A DNA stretch of 64,000 nucleotides from JABDJX01 sp039942715 (lineage in GTDB: Bacteria; Pseudomonadota; Alphaproteobacteria; Rhodobacterales; Rhodobacteraceae): NCBI GenBank assembly GCA_039942715.1, contig JBDVBY010000008.1, forward strand, positions 1 to 64,000, written 5' to 3'. The notes under the pieces are model-generated. The model was not told where the DNA came from. It ran no database searches and was given only the letters and a program-made list of their open reading frames with translations. Both the position numbers and the translations under genes were made by a program. Of the stretch, positions 25,629 to 34,255 are shown in pieces (the stretch's first letter is position 1; every line of letters begins with the position of its first letter).

Positions 25629-27235
25629 GTTTCTGGTGCTCCCTGACGCATCGGTGGCAGGGATGGTGCGGCAGGTTCAGTGATCCCTGCCATCAGCATG
25701 CCCAGTTCTTTTTCGTCCGTCTGACCTGATTGCCGCTCGCCCATGATCTGCCCGTCAAACATCACGACGATACGATCGGCCAGCCCCATGATCTCGTCCA
25801 GCTCGACCGAAACAAGCAGGATCGCTTTTCCGCGATCGCGCAGGGCTACAATTTGCTGGTGGATGAATTCAATTGCGCCGATATCAACGCCGCGTGTCGG
25901 TTGGCCAACCAAGAGCAGTTCTGGATCGCGCTCCATTTCGCGGGCCAAAACGATTTTTTGCTGGTTGCCGCCCGAGAAATTCTTGGCTGTGAGGCTTGGG
26001 ATCGGTGGGCGCACGTCAAAGCGCTCCATCTTAGCGGCGGTTTCGGCCTTTATGGCTTTGTTGTCCATGAGCCATTTGGATTTTTGGTACTCATCGGCAT
26101 TGTGATAGCCAAAGATCACGTTTTCCCACGCAAAGAAATCAAGCACGAGGCCTTCGCGATGCCGGTCTTCGGGCACGTGAGCGATGCCTTTTTCGCGACG
26201 TGTGCGCCCGTCAGAATTGCGCCCGGTCAGATCAATTTCTTCGCCGTTAATCCGCACGGTGCCTGTGGCTTTCTGATAGCCGCCCAGCACCTCAAGCAGT
26301 TCAGATTGCCCGTTGCCCGCAACGCCAGCAATGCCAACAATCTCGCCGCCGCGCACATCAAGGTTAATGCCCTTGAGCCGCTCAACGCCGTCTTCGTCTT
26401 TCACAGACAGGTTTTCGATCTCAAGCACTTTGGCGTAAGGTGTGGCAGGTGTTTTTTCGACACGCAGAAGAACTTTGCGACCCACCATCATCTCGGCCAA
26501 CTCTGCCGGGTTCGTCTGGGCGGTTTTGACTGTGTTCGTCATTTCGCCACGCCGCATGACGCTCACGGTGTCAGTGACGTCCATAATCTCGCGCAGTTTG
26601 TGGGTAATCAGAACAATGGTTTTGCCTTCGTCGCGCAAGCCTTTGAGAATGCGGAAAAGGTGATCTGCTTCGGAAGGTGTCAAAACGCCCGTCGGCTCGT
26701 CCAGAATAAGGATATCAGCCTTGCGATAAAGCGCTTTGAGGATCTCGACACGCTGTTGCATGCCCACGCCGAGGTCTTCGATTTTGGCGTCTGGATCGAC
26801 TTTCAGATCGTACTCTGCGGCCAGCTCTGTCAGCAGTTTGCGCGCCTGTGCCAGCGATGGCATCAACCGCGCGCCTGTTTCCGCGCCAAGCACCACGTTT
26901 TCCAAAACGGTAAAATTCTCAACCAGTTTAAAGTGCTGGAACACCATGCCGATGCCTGCTGCGATTGCGGCTTGGCTATCGGGGATTTCAGTCTTTTTGC
27001 CAGCGATAAAAACCTCGCCCGCATCAGCTTTGTAAAAGCCGTAAAGGATAGACATTAATGTCGATTTGCCCGCGCCGTTCTCGCCAATAATCCCGTGGAT
27101 TGTGCCGGGCATGACGCGGATGGAAATGTCTTTGTTTGCCTGAACCGGTCCAAAGGCCTTTGAAATGCCTTTCAGTTCGATGGCAGCCGGGGCAGACATT
27201 TCTGCCTGCCCCGCTTTACCTAAGTTTAGCGCCAT
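25619..27235 (-). CDS. ABC transporter ATP-binding protein, BMP/nucleoside type
   Basis: 538 aa with two nucleotide-binding domains, as in NupO/YufO. Domain 1 has GENGAGKST (about residue 53) and ILDEPTGVLTPSEAD; domain 2 has the degenerate Walker A GVAGNGQSE and the signature NFSGGNQQKIVLARE with QPTRGVDIGA. It powers the two permeases. The start is fixed by a TAATG overlap with the stop of the binding-protein gene. Confidence 0.95.
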   Translation of the reverse strand: MALNLGKAGQAEMSAPAAIELKGISKAFGPVQANKDISIRVMPGTIHGIIGENGAGKSTLMSILYGFYKADAGEVFIAGKKTEIPDSQAAIAAGIGMVFQHFKLVENFTVLENVVLGAETGARLMPSLAQARKLLTELAAEYDLKVDPDAKIEDLGVGMQQRVEILKALYRKADILILDEPTGVLTPSEADHLFRILKGLRDEGKTIVLITHKLREIMDVTDTVSVMRRGEMTNTVKTAQTNPAELAEMMVGRKVLLRVEKTPATPYAKVLEIENLSVKDEDGVERLKGINLDVRGGEIVGIAGVAGNGQSELLEVLGGYQKATGTVRINGEEIDLTGRNSDGRTRREKGIAHVPEDRHREGLVLDFFAWENVIFGYHNADEYQKSKWLMDNKAIKAETAAKMERFDVRPPIPSLTAKNFSGGNQQKIVLAREMERDPELLLVGQPTRGVDIGAIEFIHQQIVALRDRGKAILLVSVELDEIMGLADRIVVMFDGQIMGERQSGQTDEKELGMLMAGITEPAAPSLPPMRQGAPETWT

Positions 27236-28239
27236 TAGAAGTCGAGAGCCGGGCAGCTATCAGTTTCATAGTAGCTGGCCACTGACAGATTGCCGGCAAT
27301 GATTTCGGCTTTGGCCGCGTCAACCGCCGCCATCATGTCGTCCGAGATCAAAGCTTTGTTGTTGTCGTCAACCGCATAGCCGACGCCATCGTTGTCCAGT
27401 CCCATCACGGTCACGCCAGCTTCAAAGCCGTCAGTGCCACCATTGAACACGTCATACACAGCGTTATCAACGCGCTTGAGCATCGATGTCAGAACTTTGC
27501 CCGGGTGCAGGTGGTTCTGGTTGCTGTCAACACCGATGGAAAGGACATCAGCGTCTGCTGCGGCTTGAAGCACACCAACGCCGGTGCCACCAGCGGCTGC
27601 AAAGACAACATCAGCGCCTTGGCTGATCTGAGCTTTGGTCAGCTCGCCGCCCTTTACCGGGTCATTCCAAGCAGCAGGCGTTGTGCCTGTCATGTTGGCA
27701 ACCACATTGATTTCAGGATTCACAGCTTTCGCGCCTTGGGCGTACCCACAGGCAAAGTGCCGGATCAGAGGGACATCCATGCCGCCAATAAAGCCAACGG
27801 TGTTTGATTCCGTTGCCATCGCCGCCAGCATGCCGACTAGATAGCTGCCTTCGTGCTCTTGAAAACCGATCTGACGCACGTTTGGCATCGCATCGAGCCA
27901 TGTGACATCGACGATTGCGAACTTGGTATCAGGATACTTTGGCGCAACCTCTTCGATGGTCGCAGCATTCTGGAAGCCCAGAACAACAATCGGGTTAAAC
28001 CCGGCTTCCGCCAGACGCGTAGCGAACTGAACGCGTTGTGCTTCGGCTGTCACTTCGATTTCGCGATAGCTGTTGCCGGTTTCTTCCGCCCAACGTTTTG
28101 CGCCGTTATAAGCCGCTTCGTTGAACGATTTGTCGAATTTGCCGCCAAGGTCATACATCAGCGCAGGCTCAGCCCATACCGACGTTGCCGACATCGCCAA
28201 TGCCGCCGCGCCGCCAAGCAGTTTGTGCATAAAGGTCAT
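27235..28239 (-). CDS. BMP-family solute-binding protein (probable nucleoside)
   Basis: 334 aa from the ATG with complement at 28237-28239 (GGGAGAC upstream). A Sec signal peptide (LLGGAAALAMSATSVWA) without a lipobox Cys indicates a free periplasmic protein. The mature start PALMYDLGGKFDKSFNEAAYNGAKRW is the BMP/PnrA signature with the purine-binding Asp and Phe region; IGFQEHEGSYLVGMLAAMAT and VDVTWLD follow. The substrate is probably a purine nucleoside, in line with the transporter type and with deoD elsewhere in the window. Confidence 0.92.
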   Translation of the reverse strand: MTFMHKLLGGAAALAMSATSVWAEPALMYDLGGKFDKSFNEAAYNGAKRWAEETGNSYREIEVTAEAQRVQFATRLAEAGFNPIVVLGFQNAATIEEVAPKYPDTKFAIVDVTWLDAMPNVRQIGFQEHEGSYLVGMLAAMATESNTVGFIGGMDVPLIRHFACGYAQGAKAVNPEINVVANMTGTTPAAWNDPVKGGELTKAQISQGADVVFAAAGGTGVGVLQAAADADVLSIGVDSNQNHLHPGKVLTSMLKRVDNAVYDVFNGGTDGFEAGVTVMGLDNDGVGYAVDDNNKALISDDMMAAVDAAKAEIIAGNLSVASYYETDSCPALDF

Positions 28240-28311
28240 TAAAGTCTCCCAGTTACTTAAAATTCGAGCGTCTCGTGGGAGGGTCCCCCCCGGGCGCCCT
28301 TTTGATGTACG

Positions 28312-28341
28312 ATTAAGGCCGCAGAGGCGAGGAGGGGTCAA
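28312..28341 (-). promoter_or_regulatory. Candidate promoter of the BMP transporter operon
   Basis: Reading leftward, TTGACC (complement at 28336-28341) and CTTAAT (complement at 28312-28317) are 18 bases apart, similar to -35 and -10 boxes, about 75 bases before the binding-protein start. The rest of the 149-base gap shows a C-rich and G-rich run near 28280-28300 and no clear riboswitch. Confidence 0.4.
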
Positions 28342-28388
28342 GGGCGGATGCACACATTGAGGTAAAAAACGGACATCAACTGGGTGAC

Positions 28389-28805
28389 TTAGGCGTTTGG
28401 AATGGCTTTGCTCATCATGGCGGCGTCAATTGGCTGTGGTTTGGCCCGGTAATAGCCTTTGCGTAGCCCATCCACGCGCCAACTTGCCGCAGCGTAAAGC
28501 GATTTGGCAGCCAAATTCGTCGTTGCAACCTCTAAAAACGCCCGCGTTGCGCCCTGATTCTGCGCTTTTGCCTCGAAACCAGCCAACAAACGGCAGCCAA
28601 CGCCACGGCGCTGATGGTCAGGGTCCACGGCAAGCGTCAAAAGTTCGGCTTCGTCCAGGATGACACGCCCTAAGGCGAACCCTGCCGCCTCTGCCACCAG
28701 AAAAACACCGGGTGTTTCAAGGAAACGCGCAAAGTCGTCTGCGCTCCAAGGGCCGGGGAATTGCATCGCACGGGCGTGCAGCGCCGCGAGGTTTTCAGGC
28801 GTCAT
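28389..28805 (-). CDS. rimI: GNAT acetyltransferase, RimI-like
   Basis: 138 aa from the ATG with complement at 28803-28805, which overlaps the end of tsaB by 11 bases. VDPDHQRRGVGCRLLAGFE is the acetyl-CoA binding motif A and FLEVATTNLAAKSLYAAASWR is motif B of RimI-type enzymes. RimI acetylates the N-terminal alanine of ribosomal protein S18; pairing with tsaB is the classic arrangement, which supports the name. Substrate remains inferred. Confidence 0.85.
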   Translation of the reverse strand: MTPENLAALHARAMQFPGPWSADDFARFLETPGVFLVAEAAGFALGRVILDEAELLTLAVDPDHQRRGVGCRLLAGFEAKAQNQGATRAFLEVATTNLAAKSLYAAASWRVDGLRKGYYRAKPQPIDAAMMSKAIPNA

Positions 28806-29484
28806 TGGGCAAAATAATGGGCGGCGTGTCCGAAGATGGCAAGGCATCCGCTGCGCGCACATACAAAGGTGCGGGGCGCGATTGGGGGCGCTCAGACGTT
28901 AGGTGTTGTTCGGCGATGAGACATAGACGCCGTGGCAAGTCTTCGACGTCTGCTTCGATCACTGAACATTCAAAGTGCTGCCCGATCTCTTTCGCACGAT
29001 GGCCAATCACCTGCATGCCAAACGACATCTGCAAATCCTTTGGCGGCTCGTTTGGATCAATCTGTTGCGGCGCGCCATTGGGCTGGCCACGCCGAAAGGT
29101 TTGCACATAGGCTTGATCGCGTGGCGCGGGCAGGCAAATCAAACAGCTTTCGCCCATGTGCTGAAAGGCCATTGCCTCAAATGCGGACACTCCGATCGCT
29201 GGGATGCCCAAAGCAAGTGCGAGACCACGCGCTGCACTCACACCAATGCGAATGCCGGTGAAATTACCGGGGCCAACACCCACAGCGAGCGCATCAAGAT
29301 CGCCCCAGGCCAAACCGCGCGCGGCCAACGTCTCTTCCAACAAAGGCATTAACGCCTCCGCTTGCCCGCGCTTCATCTCTAAAATTGTCTCGCCAAAGAT
29401 CGCATCATTTTCAAGCAAAGCCGCCGCACAATGGGGTCCCGACGTATCAAACGCTAAGATCTTGGGATCAACGGGCTGTTTCAT
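28795..29484 (-). CDS. tsaB: tRNA threonylcarbamoyladenosine biosynthesis protein TsaB
   Basis: 229 aa. ILAFDTSGPHCAAALL at the N-terminus and VGVGPGNFTGIRIGVSAARGLA near residue 70 are TsaB signatures of the ASKHA fold. With TsaD and TsaE it makes the t6A37 modification of ANN-decoding tRNAs. It is upstream of and overlaps the rimI-like gene. Confidence 0.93.
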   Translation of the reverse strand: MKQPVDPKILAFDTSGPHCAAALLENDAIFGETILEMKRGQAEALMPLLEETLAARGLAWGDLDALAVGVGPGNFTGIRIGVSAARGLALALGIPAIGVSAFEAMAFQHMGESCLICLPAPRDQAYVQTFRRGQPNGAPQQIDPNEPPKDLQMSFGMQVIGHRAKEIGQHFECSVIEADVEDLPRRLCLIAEQHLTSERPQSRPAPLYVRAADALPSSDTPPIILPNDA

Positions 29485-29493
29485 CGGTTCAAA

Positions 29494-29536
29494 AAATATG
29501 CCGGGGAGTTTGAGGGGCAGAGCCCCTCATTTCCGC
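29494..29536 (-). repeat. Dispersed GC-hairpin repeat, copy 3 (inverted)
   Basis: GAGGGGC at 29512-29518 pairs with GCCCCTC at 29523-29529; on the leftward strand the CTCCCCGGCATATTTTTTG box follows. It lies between nfuA (leftward, end 29561) and tsaB start (29484), where it could terminate nfuA. Confidence 0.65.
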
Positions 29537-29560
29537 GATGCCGCAGGCAGCGCAAAAGGA

Positions 29561-30124
29561 TCAAGCCGCGACTGGACGCACCTCGACGACCTCAGGAATG
29601 TAGTGCCGCAACAGGTTCTCGATCCCCATTTTCAACGTCACGGTTGATGACGGGCATCCGGCGCATGCACCTTGCATGTGCAAATAGACAATCCCGCGTT
29701 CAAAGCCGTGGAACACGATGTCACCGCCGTCTTGGGCAACAGCAGGGCGCACGCGGGTATCAAGCAATTCCTTGATCTGATTTACAATTTCGCCATCTTC
29801 GCCAGTATGCTCGGCATGTGCGGAGCCGGGCTCGTCGCTGCCTTCCATAGCTGGCTGACCGGATTGATAATGCTCCATGATCGCACCCAAGATCGGTGCT
29901 TTAACCACGTCCCAGTCGATTGCGTCCTCTTTGGTGACGGTGACAAAATCCGATCCCAGAAATACGCCCGTCACACCTTCCACCGCAAAAACACGCATCG
30001 CCAGAGGCGATTTGGCTGCTGTGTCTGCCGCAGGGAAATCCGCTGTGCCGGCGTCCAAAACGGATTGTCCGGGTAGGAATTTCAGCGTGGCTGGGTTTGG
30101 CGTGGCTTCGGTCTGGATAAACAT
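29561..30124 (-). CDS. nfuA: NfuA-type iron-sulfur carrier (NifU family)
   Basis: 187 aa. N-terminal Nfu_N domain (MFIQTEATPNPATLKFLPGQ) and a C-terminal NifU domain with GACAGCPSSTVTLKMGIENLL, whose CxxC pair binds a transferable [4Fe-4S] cluster. It delivers clusters to apo-proteins such as aconitase or lipoyl synthase. No other Fe-S assembly genes are adjacent. Confidence 0.94.
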   Translation of the reverse strand: MFIQTEATPNPATLKFLPGQSVLDAGTADFPAADTAAKSPLAMRVFAVEGVTGVFLGSDFVTVTKEDAIDWDVVKAPILGAIMEHYQSGQPAMEGSDEPGSAHAEHTGEDGEIVNQIKELLDTRVRPAVAQDGGDIVFHGFERGIVYLHMQGACAGCPSSTVTLKMGIENLLRHYIPEVVEVRPVAA

Positions 30125-30199
30125 GGCTTAGCTCCAAAAGGGTCACTGCATAACATATGCGCTGACCGCTTGCTGTCAATGGTTTGGAACGGTTCTAAA

Positions 30200-30655
30200 C
30201 TAGCTAATGGCTTCCAGACGTTCCTTGGAAATTTCGTCCGGCACAATCGTCAAAGGCACGGCCAAAGCGGAGTAGTTGCGCGTGATTGCTGAGACAAGTG
30301 GACCGGGGCCGCCTTTGTCGGTTGAAGCCCCAAGGACCAGAACGCCAACTTCATTGTCTTCTTCTATCTGTTTGAGAACCTCGGACACCGGGTCGCCCTC
30401 GCGGATAACCAATTCGGGATCGATGTTTTCTTTGTCGCGCATCCATTTGGCAAACACTTCAAAATGCGCGTGAATCCGATCGCGTGCCTCTTCGCGCATG
30501 ATGGTGCCCACGCCGATCCAATGGTTGAACTCTTCTGGGGGAATGACGGCCAATATCTCAACACCGCAATCGCTGCGTGCAGCACGGATTGCGGCATAAC
30601 GCATCGCGTTGAGACATTCGCGGCTGTCATCCAGCACCACAAGAAACTTTCGCAT
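30200..30655 (-). CDS. Universal stress protein, UspA family
   Basis: 151 aa. KFLVVLDDSRECLNAMRYAA at the start and VLVLGASTDKGGPGPLVSAI near residue 108 correspond to the beta1 and the G-2x-G-9x-G region of Usp proteins, though the nucleotide loop is modified. Cytoplasmic stress-related protein of unknown specific role; monocistronic by position. Confidence 0.88.
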   Translation of the reverse strand: MRKFLVVLDDSRECLNAMRYAAIRAARSDCGVEILAVIPPEEFNHWIGVGTIMREEARDRIHAHFEVFAKWMRDKENIDPELVIREGDPVSEVLKQIEEDNEVGVLVLGASTDKGGPGPLVSAITRNYSALAVPLTIVPDEISKERLEAIS

Positions 30656-30706
30656 AAGCGCTCTCTCCTAAAGCCCGTTGAACATTACAAGCGGATCAGT
30701 GGAAGT

Positions 30707-31666
30707 CTATGGCGCTATTTTCTGCCCGCCACCACCGGCTTCGGCGCGGCCAAGCACCAAAGCGGCTGCGGCATAATCTCCAAGGGCGATACCGCGAAAC
30801 GCAAAGGCCGCAGGTTTTACGTCTTCGTGCTGAGCTAGCGCACCTGTGACAAGCTCGGTGAGATCGCCTGTAATTGCGTTGGCAGGTAGCATTGGCTTAT
30901 CGGTAGCGCGCTCTTGTTCGAGGTCATCCACGACCACATTGCCAAAGGCGTCAATCGAAGCCGCATCCCAGGGAATGAACAAATCAGTGATGGCGGCAAA
31001 TGCGTTTTGCTTAAGCCAGCGCGCATTCAGAAATGGTTTAATTGTGTAATCAAGCGTGATTGAGGTTACCACGATATCAGCGCGCCGGAGCGCCTCTTCT
31101 GGTTCTGCCGCGCAGGCATCCAAGCCCAGATCACGCGCATGTGCACAGAAGCGTTCGCGGTTCTTTTCCCCGCGCCCGACGGCCAAAACCTGTTTGAGTG
31201 GGAACATATTGCGGAACGCCAGCAGATGACTGTCTGCCTGCACGCCACAACCAACAAATGCTATCGTTTCAGAAGCCGGGTCGGCCAACCGACGTGCGGC
31301 GACGGCCGACAGGGCTGCTGTGCGATGTGCGGTGATCCAGTTTGCGCCCAAAACCGCACGCAGCAGCCCAGTTTCGGCATCTAGGACCATGATCGCGCCA
31401 TTGATCGCAGGCAGGTCGCGGGTTGGATTTTTGGGTGACACGGTTACCTGTTTGACCACGATCAGACCGTCATCGCCCACCGCCAACGTCGACATCATAT
31501 AACGTCCTTGGCCGGGCATGATCGTCGCTTTGGGCGTGGTAAAAAGCCGCCCTTCCGATTTGGCGATCAGCGCAGTTTCGATAGCATCGGCAATTTCGGC
31601 AGGTGCTATGCCCAGTTTATCAAGCGCTTCATCGGGCAAGTACAGGTGATCGGCGGTCAGGTGCAT
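30707..31666 (-). CDS. Ornithine cyclodeaminase / mu-crystallin family oxidoreductase
   Basis: 319 aa from the ATG with complement at 31664-31666, which overlaps the stop of the aminotransferase gene by one base. TPKATIMPGQGRYMMSTLAVGDD and the Rossmann motif IAFVGCGVQADSHLLAF are present, with RTAALSAVAARRLADP in between. Family members are ornithine cyclodeaminases, delta-1-pyrroline-2-carboxylate reductases or alanine dehydrogenases; the sequence does not settle which. Translational coupling to an amino-acid aminotransferase points to amino-acid or imino-acid metabolism. Confidence 0.85.
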   Translation of the reverse strand: MHLTADHLYLPDEALDKLGIAPAEIADAIETALIAKSEGRLFTTPKATIMPGQGRYMMSTLAVGDDGLIVVKQVTVSPKNPTRDLPAINGAIMVLDAETGLLRAVLGANWITAHRTAALSAVAARRLADPASETIAFVGCGVQADSHLLAFRNMFPLKQVLAVGRGEKNRERFCAHARDLGLDACAAEPEEALRRADIVVTSITLDYTIKPFLNARWLKQNAFAAITDLFIPWDAASIDAFGNVVVDDLEQERATDKPMLPANAITGDLTELVTGALAQHEDVKPAAFAFRGIALGDYAAAALVLGRAEAGGGGQKIAP

Positions 31667-32532
31667 CACGCGCCCTCGCTTTGTGCCCAATCCCAATACA
31701 TGTCTCGTGCGCGTTTGGTCACCGGGCCGATCTGATAATGCGTGCCGTCAAATTCAGTCACTGGTGTTACTTTGTTCATGTTGCCGGACATGAAAAGTTC
31801 GTCCATGTCGCGCATATCCTCAAAACTTAGGACGTTTTCGTGCACTTTAATGCCGTCGGCTGTCAGATTGGTGATGTGACGCGCACGCGTTATCCCGGCC
31901 AGAAAGGTGCCGTTTGGGGTTGGCGTAAAAACCTCGCCGTCCTTGATACCAAAAATATTTGCCGTAGCGGTTTCGGCGACATTGCCCATCGCATCGGCGA
32001 CAAGCGCGTTTGCGTAGCCGTTGGCGCGGACTTCGGTCAGCATGCGCGCGTTATTTGGGTAAAGACAGCCGGCCTTTGCATTGACGACTGCGGTTTCCAA
32101 AACCGGGCGACGAAATCGCGTGCGCCCTAGCGTTGTTGTAGCATCCGGGGCGGCCAGTGGGATTTGCTCAAGGCAGATCGCAAAACCTGTTTTGTCGCCT
32201 TGGGGCACAATTGCCGTAACATCGCCATCAATCCCCCAGTACATCGGGCGGATGTAAACGGCCGCATCCCATGCAAACTGTTTCAACCCCTCCCAAATGA
32301 TGTGCACCATATCTTCGGGGCTCACCGTGGGCGTGACCATCAGAGCCTGCGCACTGGCATTCACCCGTGCGCAATGGGCGAGCAGATCAGGCGCCACCCC
32401 GTCGAAATAGCGCGCACCATCAAAAACGCCCGAGCCCAACCATGCGCCGTGATCCGCCGCCGACATGATCGGCACATCACCGTCGTTCCACGTGCCGTTG
32501 AAATATGTGCGGATGTGCGTCCCGGTCGCCAT
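31666..32532 (-). CDS. Class IV aminotransferase (branched-chain type)
   Basis: 288 aa from the ATG with complement at 32530-32532 (AAGGGAGAGAG upstream). FDGARYF near residue 38, the PLP lysine in VVNAKAGCLYPNNARM (Lys153), and ANIFGIKDGEVFTPTPNGTFLAGITR follow the IlvE fold. It transfers amino groups between branched-chain or related amino acids and 2-oxoglutarate. Coupled to the ornithine-cyclodeaminase-like gene, so a specialised substrate is possible. Confidence 0.87.
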   Translation of the reverse strand: MATGTHIRTYFNGTWNDGDVPIMSAADHGAWLGSGVFDGARYFDGVAPDLLAHCARVNASAQALMVTPTVSPEDMVHIIWEGLKQFAWDAAVYIRPMYWGIDGDVTAIVPQGDKTGFAICLEQIPLAAPDATTTLGRTRFRRPVLETAVVNAKAGCLYPNNARMLTEVRANGYANALVADAMGNVAETATANIFGIKDGEVFTPTPNGTFLAGITRARHITNLTADGIKVHENVLSFEDMRDMDELFMSGNMNKVTPVTEFDGTHYQIGPVTKRARDMYWDWAQSEGA

Positions 32533-32605
32533 GTCATCTCTCTCCCTTGAGATGCGCAGACTAGGGCCGCGCGTGCGCCTCGTCCAGCCAAGACACATCT
32601 CTGTT

Positions 32606-32658
32606 AAGGGCATTGCCCTTCTTGGCCGTTGGCCAACTCATCCCAAAGTAGTTTGGGA
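32606..32658. repeat. Three consecutive perfect hairpins
   Basis: AAGGGC-ATT-GCCCTT (32606-32620), TTGGCC-GTT-GGCCAA (32622-32636) and TCCCAAA-GTAG-TTTGGGA (32641-32658) follow each other within 53 bases, in the 163-base gap between slyX and the aminotransferase gene. They may end the slyX message or act as a leader structure for the aminotransferase message. No T run supports a simple terminator. Confidence 0.6.
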
Positions 32659-32695
32659 CCGAAGAAGCCGCATTCCATAAAGGGGATCGGGGTTC

Positions 32696-32893
32696 TCAGT
32701 AGTGTGGCGGGCGTTCATCGCCGAATACAACACCACCGGGGTTCTCGGCCTCGCGCGCGGCTTCGCGCTCTAGCAGAAATGTAGCGCGGGTTTTCAGCGT
32801 TGTAATTTCGCGCGCTTGATCGGCGATGATATCGCTTAGTTCTTCTGTCAGGCGCTCAAGATGGGCGATGCGTTCTTCTAGATCGGTGCTCAT
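32696..32893 (-). CDS. slyX: SlyX-family small coiled-coil protein
   Basis: 65 aa. LEERIAHLERLTEELSDIIADQAREI is a heptad coiled coil and the C-terminus PPHY is the SlyX hallmark. Function is poorly known (linked to SlyD in E. coli). It sits 9 bases after the P450 gene on the same strand. Confidence 0.9.
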   Translation of the reverse strand: MSTDLEERIAHLERLTEELSDIIADQAREITTLKTRATFLLEREAAREAENPGGVVFGDERPPHY

Positions 32894-32902
32894 AGCGCTT
32901 TC

Positions 32903-34156
32903 TTAAACTGGCGTGAGGGTGACGGGAAGGGCGATTGGGCCGCGCACAGAGATGCCGGTTTTATAGTGCACCTCGTCTGATCTTAGTGCGATGGCCTTGG
33001 TGCGGACCAAAAGCGTGTTGAACAAAATTTCCATATCGAGCCGCGACAGATTATTGCCCAGACAAAGGTGCGCGCCCATGCCAAATGCCAAATGGTGGTT
33101 TGGCGCCCGGGCAATTTCAAACGTATCCGGGGATTTATATACCGAGGGATCGCGGTTGGCGGCCGCGTAAAGCAGGCCAACCTTCGTGCCCTGCGGGATG
33201 TGATAGCCGGCCACCTTGCAATCGTGGGCGGCGTAGCGGTGAAAAAACGGCAAGGGTGTATCAAAGCGAAACATTTCTTGCACTGCGTTTGGCATCAACT
33301 CAGCATTATCGCGCAAGCTTCGCATCTGATCGGGGTGGCGCAACAGCGCGTGGCAGCCGCTTCCCATCACATCAATGGTCGAGCCGTGCCCAGCCATCAG
33401 GATGAGCATGGCGGTGGCGATCAATTCTGTTTCACTCAAATCCCCGGCGTCTTGTGCCGCGATCAGGATCGACAACAGATCGTTCTTTGGCGTGCGGCGA
33501 CGGGCTTTGATGAGCTCGATTAGGTAGAGGTGAAACTCGGATGTGGCACGTTCTGCGCGTTTTTTGTCGTCTTCTGTGCGCTCAAGGCCAAAAAACTGTA
33601 CCACGTCGTCTGACCAGATGCGCAACTGGGGGCAATCCTGCGCTGGTACGCCCAAAATCGTGCCTATGATGTGGCCGGGCATATGGAGTGCGATATCGGC
33701 GACGAAATCGATCTCTCCTTTTTCAAGCGCTGCCTCAACCATTTGATCGGCATAGGCTTGCACCATTTCGCGGTGGCGCTCGACGTATTGGCGGGTAAAT
33801 GCTTTGAACACAGTGGCGCGCAAACGGCGATGATCTGCGCCGTCGCTTTCCAGCAAGTTGGTCTGCACAAAACGTTCATGCGCGGGCATGTCGTGCCAGC
33901 CTTTTGTGCGCTGTTCGCTAGCAAGGTCTTCCTCGCTCATAAACGCTTGTGCGCCGCGCACCATATCCGGGCAAAGCGCCAAGGCGCGAACATCGTCAAA
34001 GCGGGAAAACACGTAGCCATCGAAGTCGGCAAGGAGATACGGCGTCTCAAGCGCGCGCAATTGGGCGTAAACGCTGTGCGGATCGCGCGCGAAGGCTTTG
34101 GTGTTTGGTTGCAAAATCGCCTCGCTAGGTGGCGCAACCTGTGTGATGTCTTTCAT
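32903..34156 (-). CDS. Cytochrome P450
   Basis: 417 aa, soluble bacterial P450. The haem loop FGMGAHLCLG places the axial Cys at residue 365; EMFRFDTP supplies the ExxR motif; the I-helix oxygen-activation region is LMAGHGSTIDV, with Ser-Thr after the AGxG. It would hydroxylate an organic substrate with ferredoxin partners that are not encoded nearby. The substrate is unknown; the CYP class cannot be fixed without a search. Confidence 0.92.
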   Translation of the reverse strand: MKDITQVAPPSEAILQPNTKAFARDPHSVYAQLRALETPYLLADFDGYVFSRFDDVRALALCPDMVRGAQAFMSEEDLASEQRTKGWHDMPAHERFVQTNLLESDGADHRRLRATVFKAFTRQYVERHREMVQAYADQMVEAALEKGEIDFVADIALHMPGHIIGTILGVPAQDCPQLRIWSDDVVQFFGLERTEDDKKRAERATSEFHLYLIELIKARRRTPKNDLLSILIAAQDAGDLSETELIATAMLILMAGHGSTIDVMGSGCHALLRHPDQMRSLRDNAELMPNAVQEMFRFDTPLPFFHRYAAHDCKVAGYHIPQGTKVGLLYAAANRDPSVYKSPDTFEIARAPNHHLAFGMGAHLCLGNNLSRLDMEILFNTLLVRTKAIALRSDEVHYKTGISVRGPIALPVTLTPV

Positions 34157-34255
34157 TTACAAAACCTAGCGCGTGCTCGCCTGGCTGTCATGCCCGCCTT
34201 GCCCGTGCGCGCGACCCGCGCTAAAGCGTGCGGATTAGTGAAAAGGAAAGGCCCA

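Noticed and set aside
25730..27058. 442-codon rightward open frame
   Set aside because: Antisense to the ABC ATPase gene, which carries all its motifs; the open frame is a by-product of codon bias.
33671..34255. 195-codon N-terminal extension of hisS
   Set aside because: Antisense to the P450 gene; hisS has a good ribosome-binding site and the family start at 34256.
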